From assembly GCF_000770925.1 (NCBI RefSeq), contig NZ_JDTK01000014.1:1-52542 (forward strand): a stretch of 52,542 nt of DNA. Reading direction: 5' to 3'. Below are positions 42,721 to 51,848 of the stretch, piece by piece. The notes under the pieces were generated by a model. The model was not told the origin of the DNA, searched no databases, and worked only from the letters and a program-made list of their open reading frames with translations. Each line of letters starts with the position of its first letter. Position 1 is the first letter of the stretch. The stretch comes from Bifidobacterium ruminantium DSM 6489. Lineage in GTDB: Bacteria; Actinomycetota; Actinomycetes; Actinomycetales; Bifidobacteriaceae. The translations under genes were made by a program, and so were the position numbers.

Positions 42721-42903
42721 CCCTACCTAGTGCGTTTATAAGGCAACGAATCGCCAGTAAGCCTCGAACCTTCGGCAACTTCGGCGGCATTGTCGTCAGA
42801 CAGCGAGCCGAACCGTTATACAAGTCACCAGGCAAGAACTCGTAGCGCGCCCGCATCTGGCAAGCGACGGCTTCAGCAAACCGAGCAGCCGTACGGAGAT
42901 GTT

Positions 42904-43294
42904 TTTATGCAAATCGTGGGTTAGACTTTATGCAAATCGTGGGTTAGACTTTATGCAAATCGTGGGTTAGACTTTATGCAAATCGTGGGTTAGACTTTAT
43001 GCAAATCGTGGGTTAGACTTTATGCAAATCGTGGGTTAGACTTTATGCAAATCGTGGGTTAGACTTTATGCAAATCGTGGGTTAGACTTTATGCAAATCG
43101 TGGGTTAGACTTTATGCAAATCGTGGGTTAGACTTTATGCAAATCGTGGGTTAGACTTTATGCAAATCGTGGGTTAGACTTTATGCAAATCGTGGGTTAG
43201 ACTTTATGCAAATCGTGGGTTAGACTTTATGCAAATCGTGGGTTAGACTTTATGCAAATCGTGGGTTAGACTTTATGCAAATCGTGGGTTAGAC
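42904..43294. repeat. Perfect tandem repeat, 17 copies of a 23-bp unit
   Basis: The unit TTTATGCAAATCG + TGGGTTAGAC repeats seventeen times without visible change (391 bp). It ends 27 bp before the DUF4143 ATPase start codon; the final 27 bp contain its ribosome binding site. A period of 23 is not a codon multiple, so it is not coding. TTAGAC boxes recur every 23 bp and could act as -35 or binding sites. Perfect identity indicates recent expansion or conversion, so the copy number is probably variable between strains. Confidence 0.98.
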
Positions 43295-43321
43295 CGCCAA
43301 CAACCCTTACAGGAGACCAAA

Positions 43322-44488
43322 ATGCTACATCGAACGTTAAGCGGCAAACTACTGTCTCTCACCAAACAGTTTCCCGTCATTTCCATCACCGGTCCGAGGC
43401 AAAGCGGCAAATCCACTCTCGTGCGAGACGCTTTCCCCGATTATCGCTACGTGTCCCTTGAAGATACGGACATGCGAGCAGTCGCCCAAGACGACCCCCG
43501 TTCTTTCCTCGCACGCTTCGACAACAAGGTAATTTTGGACGAAGTGCAACGCGTGCCCGAGCTTTTCTCATACATGCAGGGAGTTATCGATAACACGAAT
43601 GCGCCCGGCCAATACATCCTGTCCGGCTCACAGAACTTCCTGTTGCTGAAAAGCATCTCTCAATCACTTGCCGGCCGTGTGGCAATTCTCCACCTGCTGC
43701 CGTTCTCCTATGATGAGCTTGCCAGCACAGATCACGAACCGACAAACATGAGCGATTTTCTATTCCGAGGCGGATATCCCCGGTTGAACGTCATGGGCAT
43801 CAGTCCAAACGATTTCTTTCCGAATTACATCAGCACCTATATCGATCGAGACGTGCGTGCCGAATTAGGAGTGCGGAAAGTGGCGGAATTCAACACATTC
43901 CTCACATTGTGCGCCACCCGTGTCGGAGAAGTGCTCAACATCGAGAGTCTTGCCAATGACTGCAATATCAACGTCGATACGGTCCGTAGCTGGCTATCCA
44001 TCCTCGAATCGAGTTTCATCGCATTCCGACTACACCCGTACCACAAAAATTTCGGGAAACGACTTATCAAAGCGTCAAAACTATACTTCTATGACACTGG
44101 CTTGGCGGCCAATCTGCTGGGCATCGAAAGCACAGAACAACTTGCGGCGAGCCAGTACCGAGGCAACCTGTATGAGAATGCCGTCGCGGTCGAAATCATC
44201 AAACGCTACCAAGCACTCGGCAAAGAGCCGAAACTATTCTTCTGGAGGGACAGCAACAAAAAGGAGATCGATTTCATCATCGAAAAGGGTGGCAAGCCAC
44301 TATACGCGATCGAGGTCAAATCGTCCGCCACGTACCGGCCAAGCGCCTTCGAGAATTTGGAGGATCTCGCACCAATCATGGGCGTGGATGCGGATCATCG
44401 TTTCGTGGTCTATGGCGGAGACGAATCCTTCCCCACACGCCACGGCAGAGTGTTGGATTTCAGTAGTCTTGGGGATTTCGTCGCGTGA
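43322..44488 (+). CDS. AAA_14/DUF4143 family ATPase
   Basis: 388 residues; AGGAGACCAAA precedes the ATG. N-terminal P-loop ATPase: Walker A GPRQSGKST (about 24-32), Walker B VILDEVQ (about 69-76), sensor motif ILSGSQNFLL. The DUF4143 region (about 200-380) contains FYDTGLAANLLGI, NLYENAVAVEII and FFWRDSNKKEIDFIIEKGG followed by AIEVKSS. The last pieces (E..D..ExK) resemble a PD-(D/E)XK nuclease-type core. The cellular role of the family is unknown. It stands alone on the plus strand among minus-strand pilus genes, directly after the 17-copy repeat. A remnant of a similar ATPase lies at 22386, also among repeats. Confidence 0.9.
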   Translation: MLHRTLSGKLLSLTKQFPVISITGPRQSGKSTLVRDAFPDYRYVSLEDTDMRAVAQDDPRSFLARFDNKVILDEVQRVPELFSYMQGVIDNTNAPGQYILSGSQNFLLLKSISQSLAGRVAILHLLPFSYDELASTDHEPTNMSDFLFRGGYPRLNVMGISPNDFFPNYISTYIDRDVRAELGVRKVAEFNTFLTLCATRVGEVLNIESLANDCNINVDTVRSWLSILESSFIAFRLHPYHKNFGKRLIKASKLYFYDTGLAANLLGIESTEQLAASQYRGNLYENAVAVEIIKRYQALGKEPKLFFWRDSNKKEIDFIIEKGGKPLYAIEVKSSATYRPSAFENLEDLAPIMGVDADHRFVVYGGDESFPTRHGRVLDFSSLGDFVA

Positions 44489-44514
44489 GACGCATGCGAG
44501 CGCCTCGAAAGACG

Positions 44515-45063
44515 TCAGTCCACATTGGGAGCTGCTGGCACTTCCTTGTTCAGCTTGTTACGCAACGCTACGAGGGCACGTTCCAGCTCGTCGATGCGGC
44601 GGGCCTGCTGCTTGATGATGATGCCGGCGGTATCACCGTCGAGCGCACCGATCGAAGCATGCGCGCCGACAGCACCTTCGGACATAACGGGAACGCTCAA
44701 ATCCGGAACACCGGACGCCATATTGTCAAGATTCCGCCTCGTCGCCAAAGCACGCTTGTACCGTTCAACGAGCTGTGCGATGATTTCGCTGTCATCCAGA
44801 TGATCGCTGCCGCTCACTGATTTGATGGCGGCGGCCTTCCAACGCGCCACACTTCGTTCTATACGTTTATACCCAATCAGTTCCGGCGGCAATCCCGCCT
44901 CGCGGAAGATTTTGGTCGGCGATTCCCCCGCAAGATACCGTATGACACACACCTGTTTGAAGGCGTTGGAGTACGTGATGCGGTCTTTCGACACGTTAGC
45001 CACCGCCGGCAGATCCCGCAACATTTGGAGCTCGTCCATGCTGAATGATCCTCCACCGCGCAT
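44515..45063 (-). CDS. HTH/coiled-coil protein 2 (transposase-OrfA-like), intact
   Basis: 182 residues from ATG 45063 with GGGGGT upstream. The only undisrupted member of the three in the window. The helix-turn-helix domain (about 15-75) has SKDRITYSNAFKQVCVIRYL then AGESPTKIFREAGLPPELIG. A linker (about 90-140) leads to a zipper-like C-terminus IIIKQQARRIDELERALVAL. HTH3 lies directly upstream of srtC2 with coupled translation, so this gene is probably the corresponding partner of srtC1, now separated from it by the ATPase and tandem repeat. Domesticated transposase-derived regulator is the best guess. Confidence 0.8.
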   Translation of the reverse strand: MRGGGSFSMDELQMLRDLPAVANVSKDRITYSNAFKQVCVIRYLAGESPTKIFREAGLPPELIGYKRIERSVARWKAAAIKSVSGSDHLDDSEIIAQLVERYKRALATRRNLDNMASGVPDLSVPVMSEGAVGAHASIGALDGDTAGIIIKQQARRIDELERALVALRNKLNKEVPAAPNVD

Positions 45064-45174
45064 CGTTTTACCCCCTTTGCTATACCCCGTGATGAAGCAA
45101 GTGTATATCCGACTTCTCACAAGCAGCTTTTCAAATATTGCTGACCGTATATTGCTTCAACCGATCGGCCACAC

Positions 45175-45219
45175 GTCAATGCGGGCGATTATGGAATACC
45201 CACAACCGCCCGCATTGAC
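45175..45219. terminator. 13-bp perfect inverted repeat after fimA2
   Basis: GTCAATGCGGGCG at 45175-45187 pairs with CGCCCGCATTGAC at 45207-45219 over a 19-nt loop. It is 52-96 bp past the fimA2 stop. The T-rich side (TTTTATT) is on the plus strand, so on the fimA2 strand it may act as a 3' stabiliser rather than a classic terminator. Confidence 0.6.
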
Positions 45220-45270
45220 TTTTATTGTGAGTGAGTCAATTCACAACTCACTCACACCGAACGCATGCGC

Positions 45271-46845
45271 TCAGTACGTGCGGCGACGACTCTTGACCGC
45301 CACAGCCACGCCAGCGCCACCCACCAGCAGCGCCACGACGGTGAACAACACGGTTCCCGCGGCACCGGTCAGCGGCAGCTGAGTGACAGACTTGACGTTC
45401 TTGATTTGGGTATCGTTACCATCAGGAATCACCAGATGCAGAGTGTCCTGCTCCACGCTGACGGTACCATTCTGCATGATGGTCGCATCGAAGGTAACCT
45501 TGAAGTTCTGCGCATAGCCGGTCGGGGCTTCGGTTTCCACAACGGTGTACTTGCCGGAAGACAAGCCCTCAAGCTTGACCATGCCGTCAGGACCAGAAGT
45601 GAACACCGTGGCTTCAGCCCGATCGTCGACAAGGGACCACGCCTTGCTTGTGGTATTCAACTTGAGATACTTGTCATCCTTCTTCACCACAAACTTCGCA
45701 CCGGCAAGACCATTCCTGTCGGTATCACCCACACCGACCTTCTTGAACTGGAAGTCATGCGTGTCGACCGTGGTAGTTCCGGTACCGGACTCTCCACCGT
45801 TGGTGTATGCCTTGGCTGTGTTGGTGGCCGACTGATCGGTGTTCTCGAGGATGTCGCTGTTGACAGTGGCTCGATACGTCACCGTCACTTCCTTACCGGC
45901 GTACGCTTTGGCGGTGGCGTAGGTCAGAGTGATTTTGGTGAGCGTTGCCTTGGTATTCGAGTTCACCGTCGGTCCTTCCACCCGGTAATCGGTATTCGGT
46001 GTTAGCGGAGCCGCAACGCCCTCGATCTTCACTGCAATGGAGGCAGCATCAACCGTCAAACCTTTGGAAGCCGTATCATAGATGGCGTATTGGTAGTTAT
46101 CATAACCGGCTGCGGCCGCTGGAATCGTGTGCTTGATGGTATATTCCACCGTATCGCCGACATTCACAGTGTTGTCGTTGACCTTAGTGGTCACATTCTC
46201 AACAGTCTTGTCAGGTGCATCCGGCGCATTCTCGCTTTTTGCGTTGAACTCGCCAAGCGCTTCGATGTTTTGCTGGCCGTTTTCCTTGTTCAGCCTGAAC
46301 TTCGTATATGTCTTGTCTCCATTCGTAATCTTGGTGGCGACCAATGCGGTCGTGCTTGCTTTCTGAGCTCCGTTCACCGTATTGATGACCACATACCAGC
46401 CTTCAGGTACCGTAGCGGTTTTACTCGTGCCATTAAGCGTATTCAATTCGATGCCTTGAGCACCGGAAGGAATAGTCAACTCGTCCACGACCTTACGTGC
46501 ATGGTCAGCACTGAGCACAGCCAATGCCGCGGCCGGATTGTTCTGGTACTCGTTAGGCAGAGGAACATCATTATTGGCGTTGAACGCATCCCGCAGGACC
46601 TTCACCCAATCCGGATTGGTCACGGTGTTGATTTCGACGGATGCCAGCGTGCTGTCTTCTTCGGCAGCCTGCGGATTGTCGAATGTGGCGATGCGGTACG
46701 CGGTATAGGTGTGGCCTTCCTGCGCATGATTCACCGTAAGCGTTGCCTCATCGGTTGATGCCGCATTGGCAGTGGCTCCTAGGGCGACACCACCGAGCAG
46801 CGTTGCCGCGGCGGCCAACCCTGCGAAAAGTTTCCTCATCTTCAT
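45271..46845 (-). CDS. fimA: Major shaft pilin FimA, cluster 2
   Basis: 524 residues; AGGAGATTCTC precedes the ATG, almost identical to cluster 1. The signal peptide MKMRKLFAGLAAAATLLGGV is nearly the same as in FimA1. CnaB-type Ig domains, E-box KYTVVETEAPTGYAQNF near 430, LPLTG at 490-494, helix and KSRRRTY tail. The ends and leader are close to FimA1 while the middle has diverged strongly, as expected for paralogues under antigenic or ligand selection. Polymerised by sortase C2, whose gene is frameshifted here, so expression may depend on the other sortase. Confidence 0.93.
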   Translation of the reverse strand: MKMRKLFAGLAAAATLLGGVALGATANAASTDEATLTVNHAQEGHTYTAYRIATFDNPQAAEEDSTLASVEINTVTNPDWVKVLRDAFNANNDVPLPNEYQNNPAAALAVLSADHARKVVDELTIPSGAQGIELNTLNGTSKTATVPEGWYVVINTVNGAQKASTTALVATKITNGDKTYTKFRLNKENGQQNIEALGEFNAKSENAPDAPDKTVENVTTKVNDNTVNVGDTVEYTIKHTIPAAAAGYDNYQYAIYDTASKGLTVDAASIAVKIEGVAAPLTPNTDYRVEGPTVNSNTKATLTKITLTYATAKAYAGKEVTVTYRATVNSDILENTDQSATNTAKAYTNGGESGTGTTTVDTHDFQFKKVGVGDTDRNGLAGAKFVVKKDDKYLKLNTTSKAWSLVDDRAEATVFTSGPDGMVKLEGLSSGKYTVVETEAPTGYAQNFKVTFDATIMQNGTVSVEQDTLHLVIPDGNDTQIKNVKSVTQLPLTGAAGTVLFTVVALLVGGAGVAVAVKSRRRTY

Positions 46846-46887
46846 GAGAATCTCCTCTTCCTTGATTGTTGGTTACTGTTTTCTGCA

Positions 46888-46923
46888 ATCGCGGGAGGCG
46901 GGAACCCAACATACCCCCGCGAT
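46888..46923 (-). promoter_or_regulatory. Conserved fimB-fimA intergenic hairpin, cluster 2
   Basis: ATCGCGGG at 46888-46895 pairs with CCCGCGAT at 46916-46923. The same block occurs at 37259-37294. Where cluster 1 has a C-A mismatch, cluster 2 has a C-G pair, and the inner GGAG/CTCC pairing of cluster 1 is lost here, so the outer stem is the conserved part. Confidence 0.7.
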
Positions 46924-46941
46924 CCGCAAATCCTGTGTTAT

Positions 46942-49900
46942 TCAGCTGAGCCGCTTCTTACGTCTCCACTGGTCGGCCGCAACGACGGCTAGCAATGCCA
47001 GCACGCCGATCCCGCTTGCTGCCAGTTGCCACCATCGTTCCGCACCCATGCGGCCCGTCAATGGCAGTGACGATGCCGAAATGTATTGGTTGGTGAAAGT
47101 CATCGGCTGGGTTTTGTCTTCACTCCAAGCGCCCTCGACACCGGAATCGGTCTTCGTCTTGGTCACGGATTCGACGACGGCTTCCCAATCGTTGGTCGTG
47201 CCTTTCTTACACACGGCCACAACCACCTGGTATTCCGCCTGCGAGTAGTGCAGTGCAGCGATGTTTCCCGAGTTTTCCGTCACGTAGTATGTGTAGGTGT
47301 CGGCACCGGCGTTGTAGGTGATATCGCCGAAGGACTTGGTATGGTCGGTCGAATCATGATTCACCGTCACCGTGCATGGCTGCTGATCCTTACAGCTGGC
47401 CGGCAACGGAGCATTGTTTTTCGCCTCCAACGTGAAGCTGAACTGGTCGGAATCCTTCCACTCACGATCGGTCAGATTCTTCTTCACCGAGATTGCGTTG
47501 CTTAGTGACACCGTCTTCCGCGTGTTGGTGATGGTCGCATTCAATGTTCCCGCATCGGCCTTGGAAGACCACACCATCTCCTTGGTCAATTTGGTATTGT
47601 TGCCCTCATAGGAGACGTCATATCGGTCATCACCGGAGGTTTCCACCACGGAATACGTGTAGCCGGGCAGTAGATTGCCAACCGTCGCAGTCCACTGGTT
47701 GTCGGCGTTCAGCGTGATCGTATCAACGTTCTCCGCATCAGTAGACGCATCGATCGCCTTGCGCTGCAATTGCACCGTCACGGAATCGGCATGCTCACCG
47801 CTGCCCTTCCATTGCTTGGTAATCTTAATCTTGCCAAGCTTCACCTGCACCACAGGATGCGGATATTCGGCTTCGGTCGGTTCGCAGGATGTCACGTTGT
47901 TGACCTCGGTGAGCACGCAATAGTTCAGCTTCGCATCCGCGTTGGAATAGTAGCCTCGCTGCCCAGCGGATACGTCTCCGGTATTCGCGTCTCCCGTATC
48001 CGGATAGTTGTTGCCGTTCGCATAGTCGGCATATGCAGCATCGCTTGGCTTGACTTTAAAGGAAACGTCGATGACATCAGTCTTTTCTACGACGATGCCG
48101 TCAGTACCGTTGAACGTCACCGTCACGGTGCGTTTGCCGGAATCGTCGACGCTGTATGTGGCCGTGTATTCGCTCGTCGGCGTGGTAGTACTGCCGTTCT
48201 TCACCGTCACATATTGTGTGATGTCGGCACCGTTGGCGGCACCTGCGAACTTGACCGGATCCACCCACTGGGACAAGGTGTCGGTGATGGAGAAGACCTT
48301 GATCTTCGCAGAAGAAGTAATGCTGGAATAGATCTGATCGAATGCTTTCGTCAGATTCGCCGGATTCGTGCCGTCAAATTCCTTGCCGTCCACTGCATCG
48401 GCTTGAGCGGCGAAATCAGCCATCTTCTTCGCCTCAGTGGAAGTCTTCACCACATAGAGTGCGGCATCGCCACGCTTGTTAGCCACAGCCAGGGCGGCAG
48501 CATAGTTGAAACCGTATGGATCGCTATCTCCTGCACCGTACACGCCATTGGAACTACCATCAGGATTTTCATCCCACGTGTACCGTTGTGCTCGGCAGGA
48601 CTCCGGGGTCGTATATTCCGGATGAGCAGTCCGCACACCCTTCCGCTTAGAATAACATCCGCTATATGAGGACGTTTGGTACGTCGGATCGCCATCCGAG
48701 AGGAAGATGATGTGCTTCTTCACACCAGAGCGATCTGGCAGAGAGTTTGCCTGCTCGAGCGCGGCCTCCCAGTTGGTGCCGCCACTCGGAGCCCGGGAAA
48801 CAGCACTTTCGATACTGCTCGCAGACGTGGTAAAGCCCTGTTCCAGCGTAGCGTTCTTGTTGAATGTCACCACCGCCATTTGGACCTGCTGTTCAGTCGG
48901 CAACTCCAAATTTTTGTCAGTCAGCAGTTTCTTGGCGAGAGCATTGGCCGCGTTCTGTGCGTTAGTATCGCGATTATCTTTATTCATGCTGCCGGACTTG
49001 TCCATGACCAGCACAATGTCGGCCGGTGTGACAGTGGTGACCGTGGAGGAGGTGCTATCGCCGGATGCGGTCAGATTCAACGTGTACTCATCGCCTTTGC
49101 CGCCATTGGTTTTCACGATGCTTTTGTTGTTCGATGGTTTCACATTGGAATTCACGATGGTTACGTGGCTCGTCTTTCCCACGGTAAACGAGTCGGTTTC
49201 GGCGTATGCATTATCGCCGCCGCCCTGTTGCGTCATTGGGGAACCGTTCGCGGACACGGTGTAGCCGCTGGAATTCAACTCACGCACCGTATACTTGGTG
49301 TCGTCAGTGAACGTGTCGGATTGCACGCGGGCGAATTGACCCTTGGTCAGCGTTATCACACCGTTGTCTCCGGTCTGCTTATCGGACTCGACCTGATTGG
49401 TGTACGCATCGTACACGCTGTATTTGCCCTGGTACGGGGTCGAGGAACCGTCGACGAACAGCTGGAATTGGAACTGTTTGTCCGCTTCGATGGTGCCTAG
49501 GGTTTGCTTCTCGATGTCGATGGCCTTGGACGGCTTCACCGGCAGATTGAACCTGATCTTGCAGTTGGATCCGCCGTCGCCGCGTTCCAGATAGAAGAAG
49601 CTCAGATGATGAGTCTTATATGGCGTGGAATCCCACGTCTTTCCCGCATTGTCAAACGCCTGGGAGATTGTTCCGGCAGGTTGGCCATGATACGGAGTCG
49701 TATCGTAGGTGATAGCGCCGGTGGCGAAATCGATGCTGCCATGCGACGCGTCATGGATACCACCCAAATCAAGCACCAGCACGCCATCGATGAACACCCA
49801 CACATCATCGTCGCCGGTGAAGTCGAACACCATGTCCCGATTGTTGACCTTGCCGTCTTTCGGCATGTAGAAATCGGCGCCAAGATTCATACCGAAGGAA

Positions 49901-50472
49901 TATCTATTATCGGCAGTATCGTTTCCAAATGGAGTGAAACAAGGCGCATTGCCTCCGCATTGCTTATCAGTCAACGTGAATCTATTCGATGCTTTGTCGT
50001 ATGAGGCGTAATGGGAAGCGGCGTCAAAACCGTAATACCCATCATTATCCAATGTCAGCAGTCCGCCAGTCGGCTTGTAGCTGGTGACGGCGATATCAGG
50101 CTTCCCGCCAAAGAGATAGTCCAATGATTCTGATCCCTTATCAGCCGCCATGGTCGGATAGCCATTTCTCAGGGTTGTATTCACAATACCGGTGTATGCG
50201 CCCTTGCCAGAGCCGACATATCTGTTATATTGAGAACCACTGTTCTTGAACCGCAGCGCATGACCATCATTAATGGTGTTGCGATTGTAATCATGCAATC
50301 CCATACTGATGCCGGCCTGCTGCTCCAAGGTCGGTTCGGCATCATCCGCCATTGCGGCGGAAGTGGTGGCGTAGCCCATGCCGCCGAGCATGGCGATCGC
50401 AACGATGACGGCGACTATTCGTTCAGCAAAGCTCCTCTCAGGCTTTGCCTGTTGTATTCGCGCATGCCTCAT
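46942..50472 (-). CDS. fimB: Minor/tip pilin FimB with fibro-slime and VWA domains, cluster 2
   Basis: 1176 residues from ATG 50472 (GGGAGGTGGCGG upstream); a longer in-frame start at 50526 lies within the leader repeats. Signal peptide to about 43. Residues about 60-330 contain the fibro-slime/PA14-like signature VFDFTGDDDVWVFIDGVLVL followed by DLGGIHDASHG. A CnaB-like domain (about 335-430) precedes a VWA domain with MIDAS DKSGSM (about 490-780). Further CnaB domains follow, then LPLTG at 1136-1140, a helix and RRKKRLS. Tip adhesin role as in cluster 1, but a different N-terminal binding module, so the two pili should recognise different ligands. Confidence 0.9.
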   Translation of the reverse strand: MRHARIQQAKPERSFAERIVAVIVAIAMLGGMGYATTSAAMADDAEPTLEQQAGISMGLHDYNRNTINDGHALRFKNSGSQYNRYVGSGKGAYTGIVNTTLRNGYPTMAADKGSESLDYLFGGKPDIAVTSYKPTGGLLTLDNDGYYGFDAASHYASYDKASNRFTLTDKQCGGNAPCFTPFGNDTADNRYSFGMNLGADFYMPKDGKVNNRDMVFDFTGDDDVWVFIDGVLVLDLGGIHDASHGSIDFATGAITYDTTPYHGQPAGTISQAFDNAGKTWDSTPYKTHHLSFFYLERGDGGSNCKIRFNLPVKPSKAIDIEKQTLGTIEADKQFQFQLFVDGSSTPYQGKYSVYDAYTNQVESDKQTGDNGVITLTKGQFARVQSDTFTDDTKYTVRELNSSGYTVSANGSPMTQQGGGDNAYAETDSFTVGKTSHVTIVNSNVKPSNNKSIVKTNGGKGDEYTLNLTASGDSTSSTVTTVTPADIVLVMDKSGSMNKDNRDTNAQNAANALAKKLLTDKNLELPTEQQVQMAVVTFNKNATLEQGFTTSASSIESAVSRAPSGGTNWEAALEQANSLPDRSGVKKHIIFLSDGDPTYQTSSYSGCYSKRKGVRTAHPEYTTPESCRAQRYTWDENPDGSSNGVYGAGDSDPYGFNYAAALAVANKRGDAALYVVKTSTEAKKMADFAAQADAVDGKEFDGTNPANLTKAFDQIYSSITSSAKIKVFSITDTLSQWVDPVKFAGAANGADITQYVTVKNGSTTTPTSEYTATYSVDDSGKRTVTVTFNGTDGIVVEKTDVIDVSFKVKPSDAAYADYANGNNYPDTGDANTGDVSAGQRGYYSNADAKLNYCVLTEVNNVTSCEPTEAEYPHPVVQVKLGKIKITKQWKGSGEHADSVTVQLQRKAIDASTDAENVDTITLNADNQWTATVGNLLPGYTYSVVETSGDDRYDVSYEGNNTKLTKEMVWSSKADAGTLNATITNTRKTVSLSNAISVKKNLTDREWKDSDQFSFTLEAKNNAPLPASCKDQQPCTVTVNHDSTDHTKSFGDITYNAGADTYTYYVTENSGNIAALHYSQAEYQVVVAVCKKGTTNDWEAVVESVTKTKTDSGVEGAWSEDKTQPMTFTNQYISASSLPLTGRMGAERWWQLAASGIGVLALLAVVAADQWRRKKRLS

Positions 50473-50485
50473 CCGCCACCTCCCC

Positions 50486-50576
50486 TTACACGCCGTGCGC
50501 ATGCGCACGATCCACGTATTGGCCAAAAGTTATTGTGTCTTTCATTTTACACGCCGTGCGCATGCGCACGATCCAC
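50486..50576. promoter_or_regulatory. Two 30-bp direct repeats with 16-bp palindromic cores in the fimB2 leader
   Basis: TTACACGCCGTGCGCATGCG + CACGATCCAC occurs at 50486-50515 and 50547-50576, exactly 61 bp apart. Each contains the perfect palindrome CGTGCGCATGCGCACG (50494-50509 and 50555-50570). They lie 14-104 bp before the fimB2 start. Two operators for a dimeric regulator, or two RNA hairpins in the leader, are both possible. The remaining gap 50577-50839 shows nothing else. Confidence 0.75.
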
Positions 50577-50839
50577 ATCTTCGCCACCGGTCACGCATCC
50601 AGCCGACGCGGATACACTTCCGGCGCTCCACTTCTGGACAATAGAAGAAAAGGGGAATGGATACATACACCCTAATCGCGGGAGATTCGGGGTATGAAAT
50701 CACCTAGAAACCAAGCGATAGCAACGCTTTCAACCACCCGTACCGCCCGAAATTCGCATAAGCCGGTCGCCCGACGGGGCAATATCATTCATACGCCCGC
50801 AAACAGCACGGACGCCGACACAGCATGTCACTGCAATGA

Positions 50840-51848
50840 CTAGCCACGTTTCGGCCACCAAGCCGCATGTCTGCGAATATGCCGCGGCCGTCTACGCAAC
50901 CAAACCAGCAACAGACCAAACAGCAACGTGGCCACCGCGGCCGTGATCGCAATCGTCCGCGCGTCCTTCGCCGCATCATGCTCCGCCGGAACCACTCCAG
51001 GAATCGGCGCACGCACCGCCGAAACCAGCAATCGGTGAGTGTTCACACCGTACGGCGTGCAGGTCATCAACGTCACCCGGTCCTCACCGGGCACGATCTT
51101 CAACTTAGAAGTGTCATTCGGTTCGATCACCGAAATGCGATCCACCTTATAACCGAGCGTACGACCCATCACTTCGATGTAGAAGTAGTCGCCGACACGC
51201 ATCTCATCCAAGCGCGTGAACATCATCGCCTCAACCAGCCCACGGTGGCCGGTGATCACCGCATGCGCGCTCCGCCCGCCCACTGGCAGGCTGCTGCCAT
51301 ACAGGTGGCCCGCGCCGGAAGCGAGCGCCGACTGCGACGTGCCATGGTAGATCGGCAGACGTACGGAGATCTTCGGAATGCGGATGGCGCCCATCACGCC
51401 ACTGCCGGAATCGAGCAGACTTTGATATTCCGCATCCTTCGCACTGGCGCTATTTGATTCCGCGGCACCGGATTCACTGGACTGCGATCCGCCCTGCACT
51501 TGGGAGAACGGGTCTTGAGCCTCGCCGAGAATCGGCTGCCCCGAAGCCGCAAGCCGCCTGTTATATGCTTTGGCCGCGGCAAACGCCTCATCAGCCTGGG
51601 GGGTAAGGCCAGCCAGCGACCGCCTGCGCGGACCGGTCCGACGTATTCCGCGACTCCCTCGCCGACCGATACTGCAGAAACGTAGGAAACCCGCCGATGC
51701 CTATCGCAAGAATGATCAGCAGCGCCGCAACCACCCGCATGGCAATGACTTTCCTACGATCCCTGCGCCGCTGCCGCACCTCATCGGCAATGTCGACCGC
51801 TTCTTCGAAAGACGGCTTCCGTCCGCGCCCCTGCCGCCGCATGTCCAT
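50840..51848 (-). CDS. srtC: Class C pilus sortase, cluster 2, frame broken at a C6 run
   Basis: Similar to sortase C1. The start is ATG 51848 (TGATG overlap with the HTH3 stop). The N-terminal part with membrane helix (AMRVVAALLIILAIGIGGF) reads to AVAGWPYPPG and then meets a stop, because six C replace five (plus-strand G at 51598-51603). With five C the frame gives WPYPQADEAFAAA, as in sortase C1, and runs to 50840. Downstream parts are intact: lid EAQDPF, His in VITGHRG, Cys in LMTCTPYG, Arg in HRLLVSA, C-terminal helix. About 335 residues if repaired. The fault separates the membrane anchor from the catalytic domain; it may be a switch, a mutation or an error. Confidence 0.85.

Noticed and set aside
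42904..43294. 23-bp tandem repeat as CRISPR or plasmid-type iterons
   Set aside because: There is no spacer between units, so it is a plain tandem repeat. No replication initiator gene is nearby, so an origin is unsupported.
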